Part shown: piece by piece, positions 1 to 12,284 of the stretch | Layout of the letters: the number at the start of each line of letters is the position of its first letter | Numbering within the stretch: the stretch's first letter is position 1 | Made by a program: the position numbers and the translations under genes | The notes under the pieces: model-generated | What the model was told of the DNA's origin: nothing | Databases searched by the model: none | Seen by the model: the letters and a program-made list of their open reading frames with translations, nothing else | DNA from: Notospermus geniculatus | Lineage: Eukaryota; Nemertea; Pilidiophora; Heteronemertea; Lineidae | DNA: 64,000 bases | Assembly (NCBI GenBank): GCA_002633025.1 | Contig: NMRB01000384.1 | Coordinates: 175,783 to 239,782 of the forward strand | Reading direction: 5' to 3'

Positions 1-1590
1 GCAAAACCATTGATTTAGGAGTCTGGATTAAAATTTTAAGGGACCCTGAAAAGCACTACAGAATGGGACGAAGTGGTGACTCCATGAAATTCAGAAGCTG
101 GCCACGCTAAAACCCTCAATAGTGCCAAAGAGATTTTTGGTGAGCTATAAAGTGCAAGGATAGGAGCAGAGAAAAACACCTTTGCTTGCCCAATATCATT
201 TTGGATTAAACCAGAATATTTTTGACAAGTTGGGTGATATTGCAGTTATTAGCTTCTTTGGGGGTTAATATCTTGGGAATCCAGCATTATGCCAAGGCGA
301 ATTCTTCTTTGTTTATTCACTGAACATCCTTCTATCAGCTCCATATCAAATTTCAATGGCACTTTCTTGGATAAACATTTTAGTTCCACTTAAAACTGTC
401 GCTACTCTTCATTTTTTATTCTATCACAAAAAAGGGCTCCACCAGGTTATCCAAACTGCCACCAGGCGGTACTTATTTTTATAAAAAACCTGAAGTGTCG
501 ACATATCATTTACCACCATTAATTCTTTGGCACAATGTCCCAGCTTGCCATAATAATTCATCGATTTGGCCTTGTTTTTCACAATTTTTCTCATTTTGGG
601 GCGTGAACCTCTTGTCTTGTAGGGGGCGCTACAGCCAGAATAATAGGAGTATGGACCTAAAATTTTGGGGTTTTCCATGAGACATCCATATCAACCTCTG
701 TACCAAATTTCATCAATTTCTAGGGGGGTCAACTCCACACCCATTGCCATTCTCTCAGATTGCGACTCTTAAGCGATTTGTTTCAGGTAGGGAAGAGGGA
801 ATAAAACCCGTCTTATCTTCATTTATTTGAGGGTTGGCCCTCTCGACCTTTTCCTTGGCAAAAAACTCGTTACCGTATATAGTCTCAAATCGCCTTGCCT
901 CGCAATTATAGATTATAAATGGAAAATCATTTGCAGCAACCTACGGCGCCCCGACCGACGTCGCCGCCATCTTGTTAATAGGCTAATATCAGAGTATGAC
1001 CAGCTCCTTCTTGACATATACATTGCCGTCCATTACAATAAAGTGGCAAAGTTGATGTTCACCCAGATCCAAATGTTCAATGGAGAGGACCATAAAGGAA
1101 TCAACCATAAAGGTTTAACTGCGCACGATGAGCTTACTGAGGGATACACTTCCTGTGTTGCCACCAGATGTCTCTCACTGCCTGAATGTTGGCTTTACGT
1201 AATAGGCACGAGCTTCAACTTTTTTTGTGGTGAAGAGGTACATGAACCTGCCAACATGATGCTTTGAATTCCATTTCTGACGATAACTGAGCTATTTTCA
1301 GCACAATTAGTGTTCCATGTACAAATGTACGTCAGCCTATTCAAATGTACACCGATGACCCTGAACACACATCGTTCGTGGGGTTCTCATTAATTCAGAC
1401 CTTTTGTATCATAAGATCAACTAGTCGGAATTCAACAAAATTTGCAGTGAATGTGCAGAAGGGTCTTGCCTATCATATGGAAACGTCAGAATGCAAATCT
1501 GTTGGGTTTTAAAGGGATATTGTCCACATTTATAAAATGCTAAATTTGTCAGTTGAACCTTTATGGTTGATTCCTTTATGAGAGGACCCA
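1..1590. other. No recognisable gene
   Basis: No family is recognised here. A 146-codon open frame at 827-1267 (+) ends in a Cys-rich stretch with spacing C-x4-C-x5-C-x11-C that vaguely recalls a PAN/apple module, but the first spacing is wrong for that fold and no clear splice sites bound it. It is left as unexplained, possibly intronic or repeat-derived sequence. Confidence 0.4.
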
Positions 1591-2776
1591 TTGAACATCC
1601 TAAAAGCTGCAATGACCAGGTGGTTGTCCCACTTTCATGCATCAAGGAGAATCTTGGAAGGGTATGATGATCTGTTAGCTGTATTTACAAATCTCTACAG
1701 AAAGAATGGTGACACCAAAGCTCTGAATATTTGTGACAGACTCAGTGATCCTGAAAATGTTGTTGTACTGCTCACGATGACAGACATCCTTGAGGAAACC
1801 AACAAGTTGTCCCTCATGTTGCAGGTGTATCCATGCAGTCGTTGAAATGGTTTCTACAATTGAGTCATTTGTAGGCAGATTTCCTGATTCTGCTCCTGTT
1901 GGTTACTATAATAAAGCTCATGTCTTCCTTGAGAAAGCCCAGAAGTACAGAGAAGATAGTGTTGGCTTTGTCAGGCGAACCAGAGGAAGTACCCGTAATG
2001 TTCAGTTTGATCTGAAAGACTTTGAAAGCAAAACTGTTAGGCCTATTTGTGCATCCTTGAAGACAGGATTGCATGGAGCTTTTTATGATGATCAGCACAC
2101 CATTCTGGAAAGCCTCATTGCACTGATAATCCAGTCCCTCGGGCTGCATTATCAGTGCAGTAAGGCTCTGCACACATCGCTTGAAATGCATCTCTCTGAT
2201 ATCCTTGCATTCTACCAGCTAGATGTGGAGTTGGAAAGTGCTCTGAAAGAGTACCATGCATTTCAGCAACACCTCTCTACTGTCAAGTCAAACCATGTCT
2301 CTGATGTACAGAAGAGAATTGCATTTGTCAAGAAAAAACTTGAAGAAAAAAAATCTGCTAGAATCTCCTCCCCCAAGACTGTACCCCAGGGCCATGTCAA
2401 AAAATTAGAAACTGAGCTTGCTGAGCTTGAATCCAAGAAGCAGCTTTCTGTTCATGATCTGTTAGCTGTCTTCATTGAAAATGACTTGAAGAACATCTAT
2501 CCAACAGTTTACTATATGTTGCAACTTGTCAGCATCCTGCCCCTTTCAAGTGCTGTTTCTGAAAGAGGTTTCAGCATGATGAAACTTCTGTGCAATAAGA
2601 GGCAAGCATCAACCAAAGATGCAACTTTGGACATGTTGATGAGAATTCGCCTGCTCCCATTGCATCTGGATGACTCGGGCATTGGCAGGATTATCGACAT
2701 ATTTAACTGTGAATATTCAATAAGAAGCGTTTTGTTCATTTGTGAGTTCCTGGTAGTGCAATGGTGTAGAGTCTGA
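1591..2776 (+). pseudogene. hAT-family transposase remnant (C-terminal part)
   Basis: Two overlapping frames (1591-1845 and 1790-2776) together look like the C-terminal half of a hAT transposase. The second frame ends in a hAT dimerisation domain at about nt 2498-2660, with the family signature LPLSSAVSERGFSMMKLL followed by LDMLMRIRL. The middle has a charged, probably coiled-coil stretch (about residues 150-215 of the second frame). A frameshift lies near 1825-1845, where the first frame ends and the second takes over. The BED finger and the first catalytic part are not seen upstream, so the copy is 5' truncated as well as frameshifted. It could instead be a domesticated hAT-derived exon, but the frameshift argues for a dead copy. 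The family call is firm; the subfamily is not known. Confidence 0.75.
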
Positions 2777-4431
2777 ATCAGACTTCAGTGTGATATGGTA
2801 GTTGCCAGTCAATGATTGAATCAAAAGTGTGTTCTTAGTCCTCAACAAAGGTGGTCAGGTAAACCTTAAGTATTACTAAATAAACTGAAAATAAGATGTA
2901 AACTTTGATTTTTCCAGTTCTTTATACATTTTGTATTTCTATATTACTCTCGTAAGCACAAAACCCAGTTTCCTTCCTGTCTGATGGCTGCGAGATGGAA
3001 ATGAATACGCGACAAAACGTCCCCAAATTAGGGTTAAAAAATAGAGGGTGTCTGGGCTTCAGGGGAATCTAAAGGCCTGTTCCAATCTCACTGAGGGCCC
3101 GATTCCGTTCCGCCAGACCTCTTCTGGGTGCGAGAGGATGCAAGTGCAAAAGGACGAATGTTGCGGAGGCCTGCTCGTGCAAGAATGTAAGCCGAATACG
3201 GCAATCTGTGTACGGACTTTACTCTTCCACGCCATTTTGTCTGATCGCTTAGCCAATCAGGATTGAGAATGTAACTGACGTGAAGTTATTACGGTATATA
3301 AATGAAAAATTGCGACTTCTGTCTGCATTTTCTTCGCGCCACGTTTCCCCAATGTAAACATTCAGCGGGCGCTAATCCCTTTAAAATAGACTCGCGATTA
3401 TGCCTGGTGTACTTTTCTTATCGCTTTCGTACACATGAACATTGTTTTGCTCCAGCTATTCTTCGAGCCTACTTTGATGGAGACGACTCAAATCTAAGGT
3501 AAACGCCACCGGTTAAGAGCTTGCCAAAGAATTTCCTGGGTTTTTTCAACCATTGACAATCAAGAATCGAGATTAAAGGTTATGCAAATCTTACAAGATA
3601 TTCCAGAAAATGAGCAGACAGCCAAGTATGTCTAATGCATTTTAACACCTGGTCAATAGTATCGTGCAAATTATTGACATGTAGCCCGAGTTCAAGCTTT
3701 GCGCTTTGGGGTCCCTGTGATGACATTTGGTTCATTGGACCACAAAGTGTCCAGACTGCAGCAATCGCTTTTCTTGTAAGATATTATAATGGGATCAAGG
3801 AATAGCCCCAGAATCCGATGATCGGACCTCCGCTGAATTTTTTTATTTTACCCAAATACTTGCAAGAGCATAATGATTCCTACATCATTTGAGAAATGGT
3901 TTTCTGGGGCCCAAATCCAGGGTGAAAATGAGTTAGATTGCTGCTAAGGATTTAGAATAACTCCCCATTCGATCCATTCCAATACAGGATGAAACTTAGT
4001 ATCATGCCAGTCATAGAATAGTTTGTTGCTAAAATTTACCGGTATTCCTAAAAAATCTTTTAGGCTTAGAATGCTGTTAGGATTTCGACCCTCAGATCTT
4101 TCCAGGTCGTGGAGAAATTCTCTAGATTTATATCGAGTGTGTGTGGGGGGGGGGGATAAATGTAGCCCCAGCCCCCTATGTGGAAGAGTTTTCTCATTCC
4201 TCATTCTACGAACGCTAAACATGTGAATATCGTAACTTGATGGGCTAGGAAGATTTTGATGAATTTTTAGACGCACTGGAATTACAAGCACAAAAGGTTT
4301 ATTCTTTCATTGGTTCCATTGGAAGAAAGATAATTATTATGCAGTAAGACATGAGCTAGTAAAACTCATTGTAATCGCACCAACATCGATACACTTCCGC
4401 ATTACGACATTAAACTCGTTTCTGTTCATAG
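2777..4431. other. Noncoding, no gene seen
   Basis: AT-rich sequence after the hAT remnant. Open frames here (for example 3048-3266 and 3944-4291 on the minus strand) show no domain and no splice context. A 10-base G run sits at about 4144. It may be the intron upstream of the LamG-like exon that begins at 4432. Confidence 0.4.
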
Positions 4432-4976
4432 GATCGAAAACAAAGCCTTATACATGCCGTCCGCTGTATTTGGTGAAGTCTTGTCAATAATAAATGGAGC
4501 AAACCAGGTGTTCTACAAATCGACAGTTGATCCCGGCCAACACAAAAAGTTAAGTGTTGCTCTATATGTGAGAATGTGTAGCATGAAAACCAAATGCACT
4601 ATTTTTCATTCTCATTTTCGCTTCGAGGACTTTTCGTTCGGATTTGATATGGGTATGACGGGTATGGATGGATTTTTTGTCTGTTTAATGAACGTTGATA
4701 ATCGCAGCAATTGCCATTATTATCATTCTGTTCTGCCTTGTTTTCGACAGTGGCAATATATCGTTGTAACATTTGACTTTAATTCTGTTACCACAGGGGT
4801 CTTTCTGAACGGGAAGTTTCAGAAGAAGAACTCATCAATCACATACACTTCTAACGAGGTACACAAAGTTATAGCTTTCGGTTTTGACCGGGTAGTATCT
4901 ATGGATCTTTCAAATTTTGCTATTTTTCAATATATCTTTACCCGGCAGGACGTTCTATCCTACAACAATACGACTG
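4432..4976 (+). CDS. Exon encoding a LamG/concanavalin-like domain
   Basis: An open stretch of 181 codons bounded by a consensus-like acceptor (AG at 4430-4431 after a T-rich run) and a good donor (GTATGT at 4977). The translation resembles a laminin-G-like (LamG_3/pentraxin-type) beta-sandwich: a small loop with C-x5-C (residues MCSMKTKC) near the start, and the diagnostic strand pair WQYIVVTFDFN then GVFLNGKFQKK, matching the family pattern W-h-h-V-v-T-y-d ... v-y-v-D-G-k. Exon length 545 nt gives an upstream phase-2 and a downstream phase-1 junction. Such domains occur in secreted or membrane-bound multidomain proteins of marine invertebrates, often beside PAN or CUB modules. The partner exons are not proven. 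The PAN-like terminal exon 4 kb downstream on the same strand is the obvious candidate. Family by fold pattern only; no function is claimed. Confidence 0.55.
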
Positions 4977-6436
4977 GTATGTAGCCTTTTTTTACAAAAT
5001 ATTATAATGATGGTATTAAAGCGAATCGATACATGTTTACATTTGGCTGGTGTTTGTAAACACAAAATTCAGCCAATCAAAATGCACGAAAATTTCTTTG
5101 TTGTCATTCTGGAGAAGTTTGTTTACATTTTTTCCTGAAAATTCGCCCCCTTTCAAATTCTATTTCTAAATCAAATTTTTTCGCTTTCGATTCGCTTTAA
5201 GTGTAATACATTTTAATCAACGCTGGGACTTGTCCCGATGGCAATAAGTTCTCAACGATCTCAGTATTCAATTTCTTTCCGAATTGGGAATGGCTTGGTG
5301 TCAGTAAATCTAAACGCACTAGCCATTCACATTGTATCAAATCCTTGTAAAGTCCAATCGAACATATGGTGCTAAAATTGCACAGGAAATGGATGTAAGG
5401 CAGCAGAGTAGACTAAGTAGAGGCATTTCAATAACTGAAATTACATGTGCAGGCGTAAACTTCAATCGAACCATTCACGAACAGGTTTCGTGAATGGTTC
5501 GATATCTCTCATGAAAGACAAAGCTGCCCAGAATTCAATGCTGCACTACTTTCCTTTTTCTTTTTTCATACGGGTACTTTTTAAAAACTTTTTGCTATTT
5601 TACTACAAAAATATCGATAATAGGGGCCTACATTCAAATTCACTGACATCTGCAACATGTCTTTTTTTAAAATCAGTAAACTCATCATTTTAAGTATTTT
5701 TATTGCATCCCAAGGGGACCATTGCACAGCACATGTGATGTCATATGTGCTCAATGAATATTTATGAAGGTACAACGAATAGACCTAGGCACTCACGGTA
5801 TTATCTCATTCACTTCAAACGTCGTCAGCCTTTTGACACTAGTGACATCACAACTCATGGCAATAGTCTCCATGGATTGATAAAAATTCACAACTTTACA
5901 ATGAGTGGAGTCTCCCTTTAAAGATAGCTCACCACTGGTCTCTCTTGAAGCAATACAGACATTGGCATTCACACAATGCCTCAAACGCCCACATACTATT
6001 AGTTCAATGCTATTGCAGCTTCAAAATGGGCAGTAAGAGTACAAACCGAGATGATGTGTACCTAAGGTCATAATTCAAGCTCTTCAGACAACGCCCACCA
6101 GAATATTAAGCCGTAACCAATGTATTTCCGCATGTAATCACCCGAGGTCAAAGCCTTTTATCAAAAGTGGAACTTGACGGAACTAATCAGTGAAATTAAT
6201 ATTCAGATATCGAATATTACAGCAAAACGGCCATTTGGTAAGTAATAGGAAAAGAAACGATGCGAAAATAACGTAAAACTCAAATCATGCAAAGCGAGGT
6301 CACTTAATGGCTGTGCCATCTACAGCTGTGCTAATTTCGAAAAACACGGCCAGCTTGCCGTGTTTCAAAAACCTACGTTTTTCAAACACGCGTTTCTTGA
6401 AGCCAGCTGTAACGTCTGTGTGATTCCCTTTTTAGT
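4977..6436. other. Intronic or intergenic, with one perfect hairpin
   Basis: No gene seen. At 5466-5502 a perfect 16-bp inverted repeat (TCGAACCATTCACGAA with its complement) surrounds a short loop, the type of hairpin left by small foldback elements. The rest is AT-rich with no repeat structure I can define. Confidence 0.4.
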
Positions 6437-7155
6437 CTAGGAGCTAACAAAGATTTAATGCACATCTCAAGTACAAAAAACTTTTTTGGGTTTGGGGGTT
6501 AGTTTCTATCCCACTCACCACAAAAACCCAATTCTTAAGTTCCGCAAATGGTGCGTTTGGAAGATACAGCCGTTTGAATTTTGGTTACTGACTTTATCAT
6601 TGGACCAAAATCAGAACATTTGTACAGGGGCTTGGAAACTGATGTACAGCTAACTTTTAAATGGGTGGCTTGAGACCCTAGAAATGTATTGCCAATAGAT
6701 AGAAACATGGGCCCACTTAATCAGATTAGCATATTCTTATTTATTTTTATTTCTGTATGATGAGAAATTCAACAAAGAGCATGTAAAAATCGCTGAAATT
6801 CGGAAAAAGACGTAAAACCGTCATTCATGTCATTTTTCCAACGTGATAAAATACGTAAGAATAGTTTTCCAGTCTCAGTGGGCCCATGTTTCTATCTATC
6901 GGCAATACATTTATAGGGTCTCAAGCCACCCATTTAAAAGTTAGCTGTATCAGTTTCCAAGCCCCTGTACAAATGCTCTGATTTCGGTCCAATGATAAAG
7001 TCAGTACCCAAAATTCAAACAGCTGTATTTTCCAAGCGAACCATATTTGCGGAACTTAAGAATTGGGTTTTTGTGGTCAGTGGGATAGAAACTAACCCAC
7101 AAACCCAAAAAAGTTTTTGAACTTGAGATGTGCATTAAATCTTTGTTAGCTCCAG
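6437..7155. mobile_element. Palindromic foldback element, 0.72 kb
   Basis: Two arms of about 290 bp are near-perfect inverted copies: the left starts CTAGGAGCTAACAAAG and the right ends CTTTGTTAGCTCCAG. They meet around a roughly 130-bp AT-rich centre (about 6725-6870). No coding capacity, so it is a non-autonomous MITE-like element. No clear target duplication was found. Rearranged arms of the same family lie at 39778-40439. Confidence 0.75.
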
Positions 7156-8486
7156 CATTTTTTGTTCAGAACACACTGGGAAACAGACTGACTGTTTCTC
7201 TGTGTATTGCTCATTGTCGAGTCGCCGCTTATTCCGTCAATCTATTGTAGTGTCACACTAGCACACGGGCCTCAATGAAAATGTGACACCGGCAATTCGT
7301 AGATGTGACCGGAAAAAACGGGGATTTTATGTTTTGTAACCAAGGCTTATGTGCGTATGACATTTAAGCTGAATTATGCATATTCATCCATGCGTGCGTA
7401 TGGGGGGGGGGGGGGGGGNTGAATAATTCTGCTGTCACCGACTGCTGTAAAAGTGGTAACCAGTGGCGTGTTCGAAATTATGGTTTTACAATCTTAATTG
7501 AAGGGCATTGTTGCACTGGTTTCATTCCATCGAGAACCAAACTTGAATTTTCGCAACAATACTCATTATACCATGGGGATTGAATAATTTTGCATGCAAC
7601 GGCATGTATAGGAGAAAATGCAGGCTTCCTAGTTGTGCTGTACAATCGGCGCTAAAAGGCCTTTCGTACCTGTCTCGGCCACCTTGTTCCCTTTGTCTTA
7701 TTCCTCGGGCAACTTGGGTTCTTCTCCTCTGTCAGGGACATTGATAACACCGTCTCAAAATTAAAGCATCTTAAGATTGGGCATGTTGACAATAGTGAGG
7801 TTAAGAAACCATACGTTAACGCTAACGCTAACGTTATTGACATCATTTTGACGTCACATCGAATAAATCTGTTGTATTTCTTCGGGGAGTGACGTCATTT
7901 TGACGTAATTAGCGTTAGCGTTAGCGTTAACGTGCGGTTTCTTAAACTCACTAATAGTATAAATTGGGACAGTAAGCCGTGGTGCCTTGTACCTTGTGTC
8001 TTTGCAAGGGCAAGTAAAATACCCCATCCAAGTGAGGAACATGAGTAGCTTGAGATGGCCTCCTCCGTACTTACCAGGGCCAATAATGCTATAGCGTCGG
8101 CCCTGACGGAAAAATGAAATACAAATACAAATCAGAAATAAATTGCGTTTCGTTATGCAAACGTTTTGATGGGGTTGCATGCATTAAGACGATTTTATTT
8201 GTGCTCATGTTCATTTTTAGGTAGAAAAGGTACCGGTAACCTTTTTGGTGATTTGTGTACTTTAAGTGAGTAGTGACATATAATCACAACTGATGGACAT
8301 CACATGTAGTAGAAATATATTTGTTTCTTCTCTAGAATTCTATATCCTGGGAAAGCAGAGAATTATCGCCGTTAGTCAGTGAAATCCACTATGTCTTAAC
8401 GTCAAAACTCACGAACATGGTTCTAAATCTCTCCTTATTATCACACTTTGTTTCATTTTCTACCTCTGGCCTTTTTCTCCACACAA
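7156..8486. repeat. Mostly featureless; foldback with CTAACG repeats at 7799-7946
   Basis: A poly-G tract with an N (about 7402-7419) marks a hard-to-sequence site. At 7799-7946 an inverted repeat pairs GGTTAAGAAACC...ACGTTAACGCTAACGCTAACG with its complement. Each arm carries tandem GCTAAC hexamers and TGACGTCA-like cores (TTTTGACGT). No gene recognised. Confidence 0.5.
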
Positions 8487-9036
8487 CACCGTGGAGAATC
8501 GCCAACGCAGTAGCCGAGTTTCTCAGGTGGCAGCGCTATGATCCGAGTCAAAAACATGGCGGCTGTATCACGAATGTTGAGGATGTCAACTCCAAAGTGG
8601 GGAGCAAAGTACCGAAGATGAAAGATACACACACTTAGACTATGCCGAGGATGACCTCCAGTTTATCGTCTATTAATCTAAAGCTTCCTTTATTGGAATT
8701 ACGTGGTCGATTTTACATTTGAAGTGGAAAAGTTCAAGTGTCACTACGTGGAACTGCCGTCAATCAAACAACCGGCCTAACACAAAGAACATTTCCACTT
8801 CAAACAAAGAAACAACACTCCTTCAGCACCTATATTTCGGTTTGTTCAATTGCAAATTATCACTAGATCATCCTCGAATTTACATAAACTCGCTCACCTC
8901 GACCGAAACTCTCTATTTTTCGCGTTTTAGTCGGCAACACACACATCGATATGTGACAGAGCCGCCATGTTTCACTCGGATCACAGCACTGCCACCTGAG
9001 AAACTCGGCTACTGCGTTGGCGATTCTCCACGGTGC
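8487..9036. mobile_element. TIR element, 0.55 kb, abutting the PAN exon
   Basis: Left arm begins CACCGTGGAGAATCGCCAAC and the right arm ends with its complement at 9036; the arms match over about 70 bp or more, including a mirrored GTTTCTCAGGTGGCAG block. The interior is unrelated AT-rich sequence without a transposase. It ends only a few tens of bases before the PAN-like exon, so it forms the end of that exon's upstream intron. Confidence 0.7.
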
Positions 9037-9080
9037 ACAAGGTTTTACATTTGACAAGACAAAACTTCTCGACTCGTCAG

Positions 9081-9277
9081 AGAAAAATCAAGGAACTATT
9101 GTCCATGGTCGTTTTGAATGCATCGGTAAATGTATTTTGGACAGATCGTGTCGCTCTGTCACCTTGAGACGTATGACAAAATGTCATCTATTTCATGGTC
9201 CTCGAAAAATCGGTCGTGTTGACGATCAAGGAAAAGAATGCATAAGTTGGAAAGTGCAAGCAATTGAATACGTGTAA
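9081..9277 (+). CDS. Terminal exon with PAN/apple-like domain
   Basis: The frame reads through a compact Cys-rich module with pattern C-I-G-K-C-x5-C-x8-C-H-L-F then a later C, close to PAN/apple domains (C-x3-C-x5/6-C-x7/12-C-x-L). These are disulfide-bonded extracellular modules that bind proteins or sugars. The exon start is placed after the AG at 9079-9080, preceded by a pyrimidine-rich stretch. The alternative AG at 9041-9042 lies just outside the end of the inserted TIR element. The frame ends at TAA 9275-9277, and an AATAAA signal follows at 9393, so this looks like a last exon. It may belong with the LamG-like exon at 4432-4976. The first coding exon and signal peptide are not visible. 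Confidence 0.5.
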
Positions 9278-9392
9278 ATTCTACCTCAAATTTCTGACCA
9301 AGAAACAGTGCTTACATAGAGTCTCATCCCATACAAAACGAAAAAGGATTTAGTCATTTACTCCTCCTTGGATGTTGACGATCTCCGATGAG

Positions 9393-9398
9393 AATAAA
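9393..9398 (+). promoter_or_regulatory. Candidate poly(A) signal
   Basis: AATAAA 116 bases after the stop of the PAN-like exon, a normal 3' UTR distance. Single hexamers occur by chance in AT-rich DNA, so this is supporting evidence only. Confidence 0.4.
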
Positions 9399-10661
9399 AC
9401 AGTCAGGTCGATTTTGCTCACCCGTCTTTAAGGAAGGATGACAAGAGGATATTGCCCCCTGGTGGCCAAAGTTTACTTAAGATCACAACAAATTTGTCTC
9501 CACTTGGTCGTCAGTCGTCAGTCCTCACGGGGCACCTTTGAATCAACTGAGAAGAGTCATAGTTTCAATGTTTCAAATTTTAGACCTTCAAAATAGCCAA
9601 TGCCAACTCAAAACCTTGATACATTGGATACAACTCGGCGTCAATATTCGTGGAAGATACGATCTTAAAATGGAACACGAGATGACAACTACGCCGAATG
9701 TCACTGCGCTCGATACTCACAATGTTGGTCAAACGAACATGGAAAATTTCATTTGTACGCAGCTAGGCATTTCATCATTGAAAGCAACTTTGCGGTGAAG
9801 TTGCTGACCGATGAGTAATATTTTCTATTGTCCTTGCCCGAAATGACATCACATCTTATTATGTTCTTCCTGCTGTAAACCGAATGACAAATAGCCACAC
9901 CCTTCCCCTTTACAGTGTGTTGTTGATACAACAAGGCAAAATAATTACATGCACCTATGCTGTTTTGTTTCAGAAACATTGGTGTTTATTTAGGACATGA
10001 CGAAAATCGCTCTTTTACTGAATACAGACGATTTATTAGAATGTCTGTTCTCCCATCAACCACTCCTCATAACCACCCACACCCTTCAACACTGTGACTC
10101 TACGTGGCGACGGAGGTGTAAAGTATGTACTTTAATTCCAGAATTTCCAATGATGAGGATGGCCCTTTTTGCTTATCCCAACAGGTCGGTGCGGCGAGCG
10201 AAATGACCTTAGCGACGTCACTGACGTCATTTTAGATGTTGACGTTGCGACATGAGCAAATGACCTACATTTTTCCTGTCGAAAAATGAAAATGAGACAA
10301 AACGTGTGCATTTATCACTATCACATTTCGTCATTTTAAAGAAAAAGCAGCGGAATTTTCATCCACAACAAGATGATGTAAATTTTACTGTCGGGTGACA
10401 AAAACATACGGGTGTTTGCAATAAATTAAAATAACATTAGAAAAAAGTAGTATCGATCACAACGCTCGCAGCGACGCCGTGTGGGGCTAGTACGGCGCCC
10501 TCATTGAATGGCGTCGCTTAATCCGTAGATGTATTGTTGGGGGACATGACATATCGGGGGCATTAGATTCTATTACACCCGTGTCATATAATGAAGACTT
10601 ACAGATCATTACTACTGGCACTCGTAGAAGAAATGGCAGCACCACTCAAGAGTCACCGAGA
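9399..10661. other. No gene seen
   Basis: Open frames at 9538-9798 (+), 9749-9979 (-) and 9997-10206 (+) show no domain and overlap each other. A stretch with frequent ACGTCA/TGACGT cores at 10200-10250 is noted but not interpreted. Confidence 0.35.
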
Positions 10662-10690
10662 ATGAAATGGTCCATGGACCATGTGCTCTT
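10662..10690 (+). repeat. Dispersed palindrome ATGGTCCATGGACCAT, copy 1
   Basis: ATGAAATGGTCCATGGACCA followed by TGTGCTC, the same block found at 22211, 30987 (-) and 51897. It borders the 3' tail of the minus-strand LINE. Confidence 0.6.
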
Positions 10691-11965
10691 TTTAGATAGA
10701 TAGAGAATTTATTAATTAACTAAACTAAAATAATCATACAAAATAAACATGGGCCAAGGCAGAGCATTAGTGGCCCATATTGCAAATAAATTTGTATAAT
10801 ATTGAATGCTAGAGGGCCAACCACAAGCATTGCAAACCAGTCTTGCAATACCAAGAACATAAAGGATGGTGAAAGCAAACCTGTGGTTGACTCCCCAGCA
10901 GCCAACAACACAAAAAGAGTGACAGCGGTCGAATAACGAGGGGAAAAATAAGGTGGGGGTGCGGTCAATCTCTCCACGGGTCATCAGTTGAGCTAATCAT
11001 GTAGAGCAAGAAAACCAGAGAAAACAACAAAACAAAGGCTGGAATAATACAAAGCATCAGGGTAATCTGGTAACGGCGACTTCAAAAAATTTGGCTGTAA
11101 ACTTGATCATAGCAAGGTTAACTCTATTGGAAAATTGATCACACCCAAAGATCAATAATTTACATTTCTCAAATAAATTAAGATGGTCACACGCAAAGGT
11201 CCAGAAGGACCACGACGCGTTTCATGATTGATTGATTGATTATAAAAAGGGTAAAAGGTTCCATCCAGAGCAGCCACTTCAGCAAAGAGAATATTACGCA
11301 GATCAGCCACAAGAGGACACTGGAGTAGTATGTGGGTCGTAGACTGATTGCGAGCACCACAAGGACATCTAGGACTATTGATATTGGTGAAATTATGAGC
11401 ATATAGGTGCCCTTTAAATATAAGGTCACATTTGATACGATTAAAAATAATTTCACGGTTACGCGGCATATTCAGATTCGTGGTAAGAAATGCTCTATTT
11501 ACATCACCAAGAAAATGTTTCCTAAGATTATATTTAAATGAGTTTCGAGACCAGCGATTTCTAATATCAATAGGAATAGTATCCCACAGGTTAATGGTGC
11601 TCAGAATGGTCGAGCTTTGAAACTTAACACTAACGTTATGTGGGATACTAAATACTCTAACTCACCGTGTAAGTCTCAGTGGAGGAGGATTTCTAAATTC
11701 ATTAAAACAATTCTGGATAAAAGGAGGAGTCAACCGTTCTCATTATCGTAAAGTAAACAAATTTTCTTTTCATTTCTTCTTTGCTGAAGTGTTAACCACC
11801 CCAGACATTTCAGCACTTTAAAGGAATTAGAACCATGTATACAACCTGCAACAATAGTGGCTGCCCTGTAGTGGATGCGATCAAGCTTAGCAAGTTGGTA
11901 GTTACTGGCAGAATCGAAGATGATACCACCATATTCCAGATGAGGTAATACAAAGGGTAGTATCC
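10691..11965 (-). pseudogene. Non-LTR retrotransposon (CR1/L2-like), 3' fragment
   Basis: Minus-strand translation from about 11960 gives the C-terminal end of a LINE reverse transcriptase: LPFVLPHLEYGGIIFD, then a basic YRAATIVAGCIHG block and GWLTLQQRRNEKKI, a degenerate middle, then INLWDTIPIDIRNRWSRNSF and CPCGARNQSTTHILLQCP. The last is the CxCG...H..L.CP motif common after the thumb of many LINEs. A frameshift/stop near 11745 and another stop near 11675 break the frame. The polymerase core with the YADD box is missing, so the copy is 5' truncated, as is usual for target-primed insertions. The 3' end carries TATC-type repeats (10695-10705), a typical CR1/L2-like microsatellite tail. Non-functional. 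Confidence 0.85.
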
Positions 11966-12284
11966 ATTCTATGGACCGAGTCCAAATGGACTGAGTAACT
12001 TGGACTGAGTGCCAAAAAAGAAATAAACAATAATAATGAATGTTATCACTATAAATTGGTAAGAAATGGTTATCTTTAATATGTAGAACGTGAAAAGAGT
12101 TAAGAAAAACAAAACTATAAAATTTTGTTCGTCGCTAAGCCGACCTGAAATCCCCAAGTTACATCAACTCAATAGCGTTCCGCACTCAGTCTATAAATAG
12201 TAACAAAACTTGACGACGTCACGTCATAGCACGCCTTTCGAGGTAACGATTCACGGAATGCGATACAGGGAATTTTGCAACCTC
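11966..12284. other. Flank between LINE and LTR element
   Basis: AT-rich sequence with no gene. The bases just before 12285 (acctc) do not match the bases after 20766 (tccaa), so no target duplication frames the LTR element. Confidence 0.4.

Noticed and set aside
827-1267. 146-codon frame as a second PAN-like exon
   Set aside because: Cys spacing is off by one for the fold and no convincing splice site was found; kept only as a note.
3944-4291. 115-codon minus-strand frame
   Set aside because: No domain; overlaps a G10 run and another frame on +, and sits in the presumed intron before the LamG exon.
10712-10984. Hydrophobic minus-strand frames as a membrane protein
   Set aside because: They lie in the 3' untranslated tail of the LINE, overlap in two frames and have no start context.
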